Both the position numbers and the translations under genes were made by a program. The notes below the pieces were generated by a model. The model did no database searches. It was not told the origin of the DNA and saw nothing but the letters and a program-made list of their open reading frames with translations. This document shows positions 1 through 7,042 of a stretch of DNA of 64,000 nucleotides, piece by piece (position 1 is the first letter of the stretch; each line of letters begins with the position of its first letter). The stretch comes from Geobacter sp. UBA5735 (lineage in GTDB: Bacteria; Desulfobacterota; Desulfuromonadia; Geobacterales; Geobacteraceae). The stretch is from assembly GCA_002419385.1 (NCBI GenBank), contig DIFZ01000050.1, positions 1-64,000 on the forward strand, read 5' to 3'.

Positions 1-56
1 TCCTGACAACTGGCTCGCCGAAAAGTAAAACTCACCAGCATAAATCAATTACACAT

Positions 57-233
57 TCAAGATGGTCTACTGTTGACGGTTACCTGCTTACGGAGCAATC
101 TGATCGCGTATTTGCGGTTGTAGCCACAAGTTTCGCAGAATTCATCCAGTATACGTGACTTGGCTTCTTTCGAAGCTCTGTTGTATCGGGATCTGATGGC
201 TTCGAGATAATCACGGCGTGAACGTAGCACCAT
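57..233 (-). pseudogene. 5' stump of an integrase-type transposase
   Basis: The frame starts at an ATG (233) with an AGGAGG ribosome site 7 bases upstream and runs only 58 codons to a TGA at 57-59. Its text (MVLRSRRDYLEAIRSRYNRA..., then ILDEFCETCGYNRKYAIRLL) resembles the N-terminal helix-turn-helix segment of integrase-catalytic-region transposases, which are normally about 400 residues. The DDE catalytic domain is absent from this window. The frame departs from the family pattern around residue 50 and stops, so I read it as an internally deleted or truncated insertion-sequence remnant. The intact start signal means the stump could still be translated. The family assignment rests on remembered motif resemblance; the truncation is seen directly. 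Confidence 0.6.
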
Positions 234-473
234 ATCCAGGCCTCCTTTCGGTTACCTTTAATATGATGCAACGTTCCTGCTCTACTGCATGCTACGGTTA
301 CATTTATTTTGAGTCAACTCGCCGAATCCGCACAAATTTGATGAAGCGTCAATACGAGCTATACTTCATTGAAACGGGCGAAGGTGAAGAGTTTCTGGAA
401 GCATGCCAATAAAGCCTGCAGGCTGAACAGCAGCGAAGAGTCTTCAAGGTTGCACGGTAACTGGAGGACGGAA
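234..473. other. Intergenic region between transposase stump and selenoprotein gene
   Basis: 240 bases without a convincing gene. A 23-codon frame at 341-412 (+) has no ribosome site and no recognisable product. No clear inverted repeat marking an insertion-sequence end was identified by eye. Confidence 0.4.
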
Positions 474-1079
474 ATGAGTGAAGACGACGTTCTGGAAGTT
501 GTATTCGATTACATCTGACCGTGGTGTTATCTCAGTATGGTGCATACTGACAGAGTGGTGAGGGAATACGGCATCAGGATTCGCTGGACGCTGTTCCCGC
601 TGCATCCGGAAATTCCTGAACAGGGTATGGAGCTTTCCGTACTGTTTCCGAACCGGCGACCTGACAGCGAATCTTCCAGAAAGGGCCGTATCCGGAGTAC
701 CGCAGAGGAGCTCGGACTGCCCCTGGGTGAAAAGCGGACCACCATTTCCAACAGCCGACGCGCGCAGGAACTGGAAAAATGGGCTCAGACACTGGGCAAG
801 GGAGACCGTTTCCGCAGTTCAGTGTTCCATGCCTATTTTGTAGAGGGACGGAACATCGCCTTGATTCCGGTTCTTGAAAGCATTGCCTCGGCGGCAGGTC
901 TTCCGGCCGACCAGGTAGCTGACGTCCTGGACAAAGGGCTTTTTGCGACAGCCGTTGATGAAGACTGGTGCAGGGTCAGGGAATCGGGTATCATGGCGGT
1001 GCCGTTCTTTCTCTATGGTGAACATGCGCTGGCCGGCTTCCGCCCCTTTGAAGACTTGGCGAAATTGCTGGGCAGGTAG
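474..1079 (+). CDS. DsbA/FrnE-family thiol oxidoreductase, predicted selenoprotein (UPWC active site)
   Basis: Reading from the ATG at 474 (GGAGG at 463-467, 6-base spacing) gives a 201-residue product if the in-frame TGA at 516-518 (codon 15) is read through. That TGA falls exactly where the thioredoxin-fold CxxC begins: FDYI-TGA-PWCYLS, i.e. Sec15-Pro-Trp-Cys18 instead of Cys-Pro-Trp-Cys. The rest is a full-length FrnE-like DsbA domain with a cis-proline loop (AVPFF, Pro177) and the usual helical insert (SNSRRAQELEKWA, then FHAYFVEGRNI). A perfect hairpin lies in the coding sequence just downstream (see separate entry). The family catalyses thiol/disulfide exchange; there is no signal peptide, so it should act in the cytoplasm. 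mutM follows after 30 bases, probably in the same transcript. A translation from Met22 (537) would lack the active site. A nonsense mutation or sequencing error is the alternative, but the hairpin argues for Sec. Confidence 0.85.
532..550 (+). promoter_or_regulatory. Bacterial SECIS-like hairpin after in-frame UGA
   Basis: CAGTATG (533-539) and CATACTG (543-549) pair perfectly around a 3-base loop GTG (540-542); T532-A550 extends the stem to 8 bp. The loop begins 21 nucleotides after the UGA at 516-518 and starts with G, matching what is known of bacterial SECIS elements (short apical loop with an early G, roughly 16-37 nt after UGA) bound by SelB. Confidence 0.75.
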
Positions 1080-1109
1080 CAATCCCCAAACATTTCAGAC
1101 AGGAAAACC

Positions 1110-1925
1110 ATGCCAGAATTGCCTGAAGTGGAAACGATCCGCCGCGGCATCGAGCCCTTGATCCTGCGGCGGGAAATCACCAGGGTCGAGATCCGCTCGA
1201 CGAAACTGCGCTGGCCGATCCCTGAAGACCTCGGACAGCGTCTCGTCGGACTGAAAACAGCAGCGGTCGAGCGGCGGGGAAAATACCTGCTGGTGCGCTT
1301 CAGTGCCGGTACCCTGCTCATCCACCTCGGCATGAGTGGGGTCTTGCGCGTCATGACTCAGGCAACTGATGCCGGTCTTCATGACCATGCAGACATCTGG
1401 TTTTCCGGCGGGATTTGTCTGCGTTTCAATGACCCCAGACGGTTCGGCGCCTTGCTGTGGATCGGCACTGAACCAGCGGAACATCCACTACTTTCGAGCC
1501 TCGGACCGGAGCCGCTTTCCGGAGCCGTGGACGGAACATACCTTTTCCAGTGTTCCCGCACACGGCGGATCGCCATAAAATCCCTCATCATGGATCACCG
1601 CGTTGTTGCCGGCATCGGCAACATCTATGCAAGCGAAGCACTTTTCAAGGCAGGCATTCACCCTGCCCGTCCAGCCGAAAATCTGTCACCTGCAGAGTGC
1701 GGCAGGCTTGCAGGCGCCATCCATCAGGTGCTGGAGGATGCCCTTGCTGCCGGAGGCACCACACTGCGCGATTTCCATCGCGAAACCGGCCGTCCCGGGT
1801 ACTTCAGCCTGCAGCTCAAGGTTTATGGACGTGCCGGCCTGCCTTGTGGCGTGTGCGGCTCCACTATCCTGAACATGCGCCTCGGCCAGCGGTCCAGCTT
1901 TTTCTGCCCCGTCTGCCAGACCTGA
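1110..1925 (+). CDS. mutM: Formamidopyrimidine-DNA glycosylase (Fpg/MutM)
   Basis: Bifunctional glycosylase/AP lyase that removes 8-oxoguanine and other oxidised purines in base excision repair. The 271 residues begin MPELPEVETIRRG, giving the catalytic Pro and Glu exposed after Met removal. Lys58 (RRGKYL) is the conserved beta-elimination lysine. HLGMSG and the helix-two-turn-helix region (DHRVVAGIGNIYASEALF) are present. The C-terminal zinc finger is C246-x2-C249-x16-C266-x2-C269. Length is normal for the family. It lies 30 bases after the predicted selenoprotein gene, so an oxidant-defence transcript is plausible (inference). Confidence 0.97.
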   Translation: MPELPEVETIRRGIEPLILRREITRVEIRSTKLRWPIPEDLGQRLVGLKTAAVERRGKYLLVRFSAGTLLIHLGMSGVLRVMTQATDAGLHDHADIWFSGGICLRFNDPRRFGALLWIGTEPAEHPLLSSLGPEPLSGAVDGTYLFQCSRTRRIAIKSLIMDHRVVAGIGNIYASEALFKAGIHPARPAENLSPAECGRLAGAIHQVLEDALAAGGTTLRDFHRETGRPGYFSLQLKVYGRAGLPCGVCGSTILNMRLGQRSSFFCPVCQT

Positions 1926-1972
1926 AGACTGTTTTCGTGGTGACAATCAGATCTCATAAAGGGGGTTACTCC

Positions 1973-2242
1973 ATGCCCTATATTGTCAAAGACAAGCGAG
2001 CGATGCTGGACCCGGCCGTCCAGAGCCTGGCAGACGCCTTCAGATCACTTGACGATGAGGGGAATTTCGCCGGCAACCTGAATTACGTCCTCAGCAAACT
2101 CTTCATCACACTCTACCCATCGGCGAATTACCAGCGCTTCAATGATGTGATCGGCGCGTTGGAGTGCTGCAAACTGGAACTCTACCGAAAAAGGATCGCC
2201 CCCTACGAGGACATCAAGGAGCGGGAAAACGGACCGCTCTGA
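1973..2242 (+). CDS. Small conserved protein, DUF6899-like
   Basis: 89 residues starting at an ATG preceded by GGGGG at 1961-1965. The pattern MPYIVKDKR...LNYVLSKLF...Y..FNDVIGALECCKLELYRKRIAPYED matches my memory of the small DUF6899-type family found in bacteria and phages. It is soluble and mainly helical, with no signal peptide or membrane segment and no known activity. It sits 47 bases after mutM and before an orphan ParB. The family name is from recall only and the function is unknown. Confidence 0.75.
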   Translation: MPYIVKDKRAMLDPAVQSLADAFRSLDDEGNFAGNLNYVLSKLFITLYPSANYQRFNDVIGALECCKLELYRKRIAPYEDIKERENGPL

Positions 2243-2403
2243 AGCCCGGTCGAACCAATGATTCCCCGTCGTCAATCCAAGAGCTCTTTCATGGCCATCA
2301 GGTTGAATCTGTGCTACTATGTCGCGGCAGCGATGGCTCTTCGCCTGCGGTAAGATATTTGATACCCATTTTTTCCCGCGCTCTGTCCGCAAGGAAGGCT
2401 TTT

Positions 2404-3282
2404 ATGGCTGATTCAGACCTCAAACCAAAGGTGAAACGGTCACAGTTGGGACTCTTCGATGCTGACCCGGCCATGGAACCGGACGCGAACCCAGCGACGG
2501 GCGCAAAGAGCAGGCCCAGGTACCGGCAGGGCCAGACCTACCAGGTCCCGGTGGATGAAGTGAACGCCAACCCGGGACAGCCCCGCAGCCACTTCGGTGA
2601 TGAAGAACTTGACGCTCTTGCAGAATCCGTGAGAAACAGCGGCATACTGCAGCCCGTTCTCTGCAACCTGACCGAAAAGGGACTGGTCCTGGCCGCCGGG
2701 GAACGGCGCTTGCGGGCTGCCAGGATGGCCGGGTTGGCAAAAATCCCGGTGCGCATAGTGGCGGGCGATCCCATCGAGATCGGGCTGATAGAGAATCTGC
2801 TGCGGCAGGACCTTACGGCCGTCGAAGAAGCCGAAGCGCTGTCAGCCCTGAAAAAGCGCAAGGGATGCCGCCTGGAAGACCTCACCGCCCTGACCGGCAA
2901 AGCCGTCGCCACCCTTTCGGAAATCATGGCGGTAGCGGGACTTCCCGATGAAATACTCGACCAATGCCGCAGCCTGCCGTCCTTTCCGCGTGACGTGCTG
3001 GTGCTGATATCGCGGCTTCCGACCCGGGAGGAGATGGTCGATGCGTTCCGGCAGTACAAGAGCGGGGCGATCCAGCGCCGGGACCTGTCGGCGGCCATGC
3101 GGAAACCGGGAAAAACCCGGTCGGCGCATCGCACACCGTTCCGTTTCATCAGGAGTTTTTCCCGCGGCTTTCGCAGCCTCGAACTTGACACCATGGAGCA
3201 GAAGGATCGGGAAACCCTGCGCAGGGAACTGGAAGTGTTGCTGCAAGAAATCAGTAAAACATTAACATCTCTGAAAACTTAG
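2404..3282 (+). CDS. ParB/Spo0J-like partition protein (orphan)
   Basis: 292 residues from ATG 2404 (AAGGAAGG upstream). After a disordered N-terminus, a ParB/sulfiredoxin-like domain spans about residues 46-145 with the GERR motif (99-102) and ENLLRQDL (130-137), which in ParB proteins form the CTP-binding switch. A helix-turn-helix-like segment follows (LEDLTALTGKAVATLSEIM). The C-terminus is basic, then acidic and helical, fitting dimerisation. No parA lies beside it, and the neighbours are unrelated, so it may be an accessory DNA-binding paralogue rather than the chromosomal segregation ParB. That last point is inference. Confidence 0.85.
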   Translation: MADSDLKPKVKRSQLGLFDADPAMEPDANPATGAKSRPRYRQGQTYQVPVDEVNANPGQPRSHFGDEELDALAESVRNSGILQPVLCNLTEKGLVLAAGERRLRAARMAGLAKIPVRIVAGDPIEIGLIENLLRQDLTAVEEAEALSALKKRKGCRLEDLTALTGKAVATLSEIMAVAGLPDEILDQCRSLPSFPRDVLVLISRLPTREEMVDAFRQYKSGAIQRRDLSAAMRKPGKTRSAHRTPFRFIRSFSRGFRSLELDTMEQKDRETLRRELEVLLQEISKTLTSLKT

Positions 3283-3423
3283 GTATTTTTTCGGCATACC
3301 GAAACCGGCTGCAACAAACCCCTGAGACATTCACACAATGACACTGCATGATCGTCACGCACATGAAAACCGGACATGCTTGCAGGCAGATCGGCTGACG
3401 CCGAAATCGAAAGGAGAGAAAAC

Positions 3424-3906
3424 ATGAAGCATGGCGTATGGAAACCCCTGGCAATCGTTGCTCTCGTCTCTTCCCTGGCCCTTATCGGTTGCGACCGGAA
3501 AAAGGAAGCGGCTGCTCCCGCGGAACCGGCGCCCGCCCCCGAAGCCGCAGCACCATCGGTGAACATGCAGGACGGCGAATGGGAAATCACCACCAAGATC
3601 GATATGCCGGGAATGCCGGCAGAGGCCATGAAGCCACATTCGGTGAAGACCTGCCTGACCAGGGACAAGTACGTGCCCGAAGCCGATCCCCAACAGACGG
3701 ATTGCACGATGAAAAACCAGAAGATCGACGGCAATACCGTAAGCTGGACCGTTGTCTGCAAGGATACGACCGGCACCGGCACCATAACCTACGCCGGAGA
3801 CACTTTCAATGGGCAAATGGAGTCGTCGACCAGGATCGAAGGGAAGGAAATGAAAACCAAAATGGCCATGATCGGGAAACGCCTCGGTCCCTGCCCAGCT
3901 AAATAG
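3424..3906 (+). CDS. DUF3617-type putative lipoprotein
   Basis: 160 residues from ATG 3424 with AAAGGAGAG upstream. A signal peptide with lipobox LIGC (Cys23) suggests attachment to a membrane facing the periplasm. A low-complexity linker rich in Ala, Pro and Glu (about residues 28-45) leads to the mature domain beginning at DGEWEITTKIDMPGMPAEAM, with a conserved pair of cysteines (CLTRDKYVP and TDCTMKNQKI) and a C-terminal Cys typical of DUF3617 proteins. The role of the family is not established. It is followed directly by a terminator and is probably monocistronic. Confidence 0.8.
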   Translation: MKHGVWKPLAIVALVSSLALIGCDRKKEAAAPAEPAPAPEAAAPSVNMQDGEWEITTKIDMPGMPAEAMKPHSVKTCLTRDKYVPEADPQQTDCTMKNQKIDGNTVSWTVVCKDTTGTGTITYAGDTFNGQMESSTRIEGKEMKTKMAMIGKRLGPCPAK

Positions 3907-3922
3907 CAGGCCGCCGTGGAAT

Positions 3923-3956
3923 TCAAAAAAAACCCCGGTTCTCCGGGGGCTTTTTT
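3923..3956 (+). terminator. Intrinsic terminator after DUF3617 gene
   Basis: CCCCGG (3933-3938), loop TTCT, CCGGGG (3943-3948), then a run of six T from 3951. An A-run precedes the stem, so it may also work on the opposite strand. Confidence 0.85.
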
Positions 3957-3977
3957 CATGGGTGCGCCAACAATGAA

Positions 3978-4002
3978 AGGCCCGCTTGAAAGAAGCGGGC
4001 CT
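3978..4002 (-). terminator. Hairpin downstream of the 23-codon frame
   Basis: AGGCCCGCTT (3978-3987) and AAGCGGGCCT (3993-4002) pair perfectly around a 5-base loop. The following T content on the minus strand is weak (TTTC), so termination strength is uncertain. It lies just after the short frame at 4041-4112. Confidence 0.5.
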
Positions 4003-4040
4003 CTGTATGTCGAATACGATCTGTACCCATTTCATGGGTT

Positions 4041-4112
4041 TCAGGCATATGCGAAAGCCTGTATATTTCTCCTGTATTTTGTATAACAGCCCGGCGGAGT
4101 GTCCTCGTTCAT
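4041..4112 (-). CDS. Possible 23-residue micro-protein
   Basis: ATG at 4110-4112 has a strong AGGAGG five bases upstream and runs 23 codons to TGA. The product starts MNEDTPPGCYTKYRRN and ends QAFAYA; it is polar, with one Cys. I do not recognise it. It lies in a 400-base gap with a candidate -10 and palindrome upstream and a hairpin downstream, so it looks like an independent short transcription unit. A longer overlapping minus-strand frame here is antisense to the DUF3617 gene and not believed. Conservation in relatives would decide. Confidence 0.4.
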   Translation of the reverse strand: MNEDTPPGCYTKYRRNIQAFAYA

Positions 4113-4193
4113 ACGGTCCTCCTCTGTTTGCTGCTTTATTCTGTGGCACTTCTTCAACGGTTATTCTGCTCCTTTACCGCATCGTTCTGTTTC

Positions 4194-4221
4194 AGGTAGC
4201 GCTACCTTGATTTAAAGTATA
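4194..4221 (-). promoter_or_regulatory. -10 element with adjacent 14-bp perfect palindrome (operator-like)
   Basis: Minus-strand TATACT (4216-4221) is followed after 8 bases by AGGTAGCGCTACCT (4194-4207), a perfect 14-bp palindrome lying where transcription would start. The -35 match is poor. This arrangement fits a repressor operator controlling the short unit at 4041-4112, but the regulator is unknown. Confidence 0.45.
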
Positions 4222-4310
4222 GCCACTCGTGGCCGCAAAAAACAGTCTGTTATTATTTTTTTTGATGAGGTATACTTTTAAAATTGTACCAAAGTGCTCT
4301 CAGACTGTCC

Positions 4311-4814
4311 CTAGAGAGCCTTGACCGTCTTTCTGGCCTCGTACCTCGCAGACGCCTCGGAAAATCTCCTCCTGTCTTCGTCAGTTTCGGCAAGCAGCTC
4401 GGGAACAATGCTTGGTCTCCCCGCATCATTCAAAGCTACGAAGGTAAGATACGCCGATGCGGTATGCCGCACCTCGCCGAACTTCAGGTCTTCCGCTTCC
4501 ACCCTCACCCCTATTTCCATGGACGTTCTGCCGGCCCGGTTCATGCTTGACTTCAGGGTAACCAGGTTGCCCAGGTACACTGGGCAGTGGAAATCGAGCC
4601 GGTCTATGGAAGCCGTTACCGCGTTCATGCCGGTGTGTCTCGAGGCGACGACATACGCAGCATTGTCGATCAGCTTCATGATGACGCCGCCATGCACGTT
4701 CCCCGCGGGATTAGTGTCGGCCGGCAGCATGATCTGCGCCAGCACCACGCTCGACTCGGAAACCTTCTTCGACCTGTTCTCCATCATCCCCCCTTTTCGC
4801 GGCATCTCCCGCAC
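4311..4814 (-). CDS. Acyl-CoA thioesterase, YciA-like hotdog fold
   Basis: A 167-codon frame; the first start is a GTG, but ATGs at 4805, 4787 and 4784 are alternatives and none has a well-spaced ribosome site. The hotdog signature ADTNPAGNVHGGVIMKLIDN carries the Asn and Asp typical of cytosolic acyl-CoA hydrolases, which cut acyl-CoA to free acid and CoA. The remaining strands (SIDRLDFHCPVYLGN, ASAYLTFVALND) fit the family. Nitroreductase lies 66 bases upstream on the same strand, so the two may share a transcript. Confidence 0.88.
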   Translation of the reverse strand: MREMPRKGGMMENRSKKVSESSVVLAQIMLPADTNPAGNVHGGVIMKLIDNAAYVVASRHTGMNAVTASIDRLDFHCPVYLGNLVTLKSSMNRAGRTSMEIGVRVEAEDLKFGEVRHTASAYLTFVALNDAGRPSIVPELLAETDEDRRRFSEASARYEARKTVKAL

Positions 4815-4880
4815 CGCTCCGTCTGTTCCGTAAAAGACGACTCACGGCATCATGGTTTTTTCTGTCAAGTTCTCACTACA

Positions 4881-5480
4881 TTACGACAGGTAACTGACGA
4901 TGGTTTCCAGGGGCTTCTTGCGTGGCGAAGCACTAGTCCGCTGCGCGTATCCGATGGGCACCACCGCCATGAACTCGCCCTCCTGAACTCCCAGCAGAGA
5001 CAGCACCTCTTCCCTGACCAGGCAGAGGATTCCCAGCCACACGCTCGCCAAGCCGAGAGAGGCGGCCGCAAGGAGCATATTCTGTACTGCAGCCGCGGAA
5101 CTCTGTATTTCCATGGTTCTGAATAGATCCGTAATATTCGCCACATCTTCAAACGATTGTGCGCCATGGTTCACCAGCTCACCCGTATTCACGACAGCAA
5201 CCACCACGGGAGCGCTGGAAATGCTCCTCGCCGCCATGCGAAGCAGGGTGGATGACGGTTTCCTGAAATGGCCGGCCTTCTCGCTCACCAGGCCGGCGAG
5301 GGCCTGTTTCCGGTCACCGCGAATCACCATGAATCTCCAGGATTGCTTGTTGTGCGCGGAAGGCGCCTGGTTGGCCGAATTCAGTATCCTGATTATGTCT
5401 TCTCCGTCAATATCCCTCGAAGTAAATATCCTGGTGCTGCGCCGCTCTTCAATAGTTCGCATCGTTGCATTTGCATTCAC
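4881..5480 (-). CDS. Nitroreductase-family flavoprotein
   Basis: 199 residues from GTG 5480, chosen because GGGAGG lies 10 bases upstream; the longer TTG start would sit inside that site. Features are the N-terminal FMN phosphate-binding set (RRSTRIF), SANQAPSAHNKQSWRF, and GLASVWLGI in the C-terminal half. Such enzymes are FMN-dependent NAD(P)H oxidoreductases of nitro compounds, quinones or related substrates; the natural substrate here cannot be told. It lies upstream of the thioesterase on the same strand. Confidence 0.88.
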   Translation of the reverse strand: MNANATMRTIEERRSTRIFTSRDIDGEDIIRILNSANQAPSAHNKQSWRFMVIRGDRKQALAGLVSEKAGHFRKPSSTLLRMAARSISSAPVVVAVVNTGELVNHGAQSFEDVANITDLFRTMEIQSSAAAVQNMLLAAASLGLASVWLGILCLVREEVLSLLGVQEGEFMAVVPIGYAQRTSASPRKKPLETIVSYLS

Positions 5481-5583
5481 TAGTATCGGACCTCCCAAGT
5501 CTGTTCGAGCACATCAACCATACCATAAAGGTACGACCCCGCAATTTCAACATTACTGTATCAGCGCTTCCCCAGATAACAGG

Positions 5584-5612
5584 CAAAAAAAGCCCTGGTT
5601 TCCCAGGGCTTT
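5584..5612 (-). terminator. Terminator after tRNA-Leu
   Basis: AAAGCCCTGG pairs with CCAGGGCTTT around a 4-base loop (5589-5612). On the minus strand it ends in a run of seven T. It lies 33 bases beyond the tRNA 3' end. Confidence 0.85.
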
Positions 5613-5644
5613 CTATACACAATCGATGATCCTCGAATTGTCTT

Positions 5645-5731
5645 TGGTACCGAAGGCCGGAATCGAACCGGCATGTCCTTGCGGACGGCAGATTTTGAGT
5701 CTGCTGCGTCTACCAATTTCGCCACTTCGGC
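5645..5731 (-). tRNA. tRNA-Leu (anticodon CAA)
   Basis: An 87-nt class II tRNA starting GCCGAAGTGGCGAAATTGG and ending in an encoded CCA. The anticodon arm GCAGA-CTCAAAA-TCTGC gives CAA (reads UUG). The long variable arm expected of tRNA-Leu and a standard T-arm (GGTTCGATTCC) are present. Confidence 0.96.
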
Positions 5732-5744
5732 ATTACGTGGGCGG

Positions 5745-5773
5745 ATTATAGCCAATGAGCAGACACCCGTCAA
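5745..5773 (-). promoter_or_regulatory. Sigma-70 promoter of tRNA-Leu
   Basis: On the minus strand TTGACG (5768-5773), 17-base spacer, consensus TATAAT (5745-5750), 13 bases before the tRNA 5' end. Confidence 0.85.
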
Positions 5774-5840
5774 GAGGTAAAGTCCCGGTGCGGTTTTGCT
5801 TCTTGACAGTTGCGGCAAGATGCCATACAACTACCGGACA

Positions 5841-6905
5841 ATGAACATCAAAACGACCTTCAAGGATTATTCGGGGCGACTCCCTGCCCATTTCCGGCGG
5901 CACAAAAATAGATGGTTGACGGCTGCAGCTTCGTTCCTGCTCTTCCCTGCCTTCGCTTTACTTTTCTATCTGCATTTTCTCGATTCCAGACCGGGTACCG
6001 GCAACAGAACCGCAATCTTCGATTTCCCCTCAGGCGTCACGTTAAACACGATTGCAGACGACCTTGCAAATCATCACATCATATCAAGCAGTTTACTCTT
6101 CAATCTTCATGCACGACTTGAAGGACTGGATGCCAAGATCAAGGCCGGCACCTATCGCTTCACCGATGGCATGCCTCCCCGTGAAATACTGAGGAAACTG
6201 GTTGCCGGAGAGGTATATGCCTTTCGGTTCACCGTCCCCGAAGGCTATTCGATCTACCAGGTTGCCGAATTGCTGGACAGGCGCGGCATTTTCAGAAAAG
6301 AACGATTCCTTGCCCGCTGTTTCGACAAATCCCTGCTGGCGGAACTGGGCATCAAGTCCCCCAGCGCCGAAGGTTACCTGTTCCCCTGCACCTACGAGAT
6401 ATCGCCCAGAATGGATGAGGCCACCCTGATCAGTGCAATGGTGAGCAAATTCAGAGCGGTTTATGAAGACAGGTATGCCGAACGTGCAGAAAGAAAGGGC
6501 TTGAGCCCTCATATGCTCCTCACGCTCGCTTCGATGATAGAGAAGGAGGCGATAGATCCCCGGGAGCGCCCTCTTATCGCATCGGTTTTTTTCAACCGGC
6601 TGAAACTGGACATGCCCCTGCAGAGCGACCCGACTTCGGTGTACGGCCTGCGGGCCTTTGCTGGAAAGATCTCCCGGCAGGATATTCTGCGCAAGACCCC
6701 CTACAACACCTATCTCATCACCGGCCTGCCGCCCGGTCCCATCGGCAACCCAGGTGAAGGTGCACTGGAAGCAGTCCTGTCACCGGCCAAAACAGGGTTC
6801 CTCTATTTCGTTGCAAGAAACGACGGCACCCACCATTTCTCCGAGACACTCGAAGAACATAATCGAGCTGTCCAATTGTACCTGAAACCCCACAGCCCCT
6901 CTTAA
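5841..6905 (+). CDS. mltG: Endolytic murein transglycosylase MltG (YceG)
   Basis: 354 residues from ATG 5841 (in-frame ATG 5820 is an alternative; neither has a strong ribosome site). A short basic cytoplasmic tail is followed by one membrane span (about 25-46), then a LysM-like region and the YceG domain. The catalytic glutamate is in SMIEKEA (Glu234). RPLIASVFFNRL, LQSDPTSVYG and NTYLITGLPPGPIGNPG are hallmark blocks. MltG cleaves nascent glycan strands in the periplasm and sets peptidoglycan chain length. A TTGACA at 5803-5808 with a weak TACAAC 17 bases on could start transcription almost at the 5841 ATG. Confidence 0.95.
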   Translation: MNIKTTFKDYSGRLPAHFRRHKNRWLTAAASFLLFPAFALLFYLHFLDSRPGTGNRTAIFDFPSGVTLNTIADDLANHHIISSSLLFNLHARLEGLDAKIKAGTYRFTDGMPPREILRKLVAGEVYAFRFTVPEGYSIYQVAELLDRRGIFRKERFLARCFDKSLLAELGIKSPSAEGYLFPCTYEISPRMDEATLISAMVSKFRAVYEDRYAERAERKGLSPHMLLTLASMIEKEAIDPRERPLIASVFFNRLKLDMPLQSDPTSVYGLRAFAGKISRQDILRKTPYNTYLITGLPPGPIGNPGEGALEAVLSPAKTGFLYFVARNDGTHHFSETLEEHNRAVQLYLKPHSPS

Positions 6906-6966
6906 CCAGCCAAGCGCAACCCTTGAAAAATATCCCACACAACGGGTATTCTCTCTGCGCACAATC

Positions 6967-7000
6967 GTTGTCAACCATCACCATCGTCTGGGTTGACAAC
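6967..7000 (+). promoter_or_regulatory. BirA-type biotin operator before bioB
   Basis: GTTGTCAACC (6967-6976) and GGTTGACAAC (6991-7000) form a perfect 10-bp inverted repeat with a 14-base spacer. This closely matches the known BirA operator form TTGTAAACC-N14/16-GGTTTACAA. It sits 42 bases before bioB. Confidence 0.85.
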
Positions 7001-7020
7001 GGTGCCTTGCATGTGATACC
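6993..7020 (+). promoter_or_regulatory. Candidate bioBDA promoter overlapping the BirA operator
   Basis: TTGACA (6993-6998) lies in the right operator arm; GATACC (7015-7020) follows after 16 bases, with an upstream TG as in extended -10 elements. BirA bound to biotinyl-AMP would block the -35. Confidence 0.5.
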
Positions 7021-7042
7021 CCAATAAGCGGAGATCGACACC

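Noticed and set aside
341..412. 23-codon plus-strand frame near the transposase stump
   Set aside because: No ribosome site or promoter and no recognisable product, unlike the frame at 4041-4112.
537..1079. A shorter oxidoreductase starting at Met22 (537)
   Set aside because: No ribosome site precedes it, the CxxC-equivalent motif would be lost, and the upstream frame has a strong start and homology up to and across the TGA.
3355..4149. Long minus-strand frame antisense to the DUF3617 gene
   Set aside because: It lies opposite a gene with signal peptide, ribosome site and terminator, and its protein shows no family pattern.
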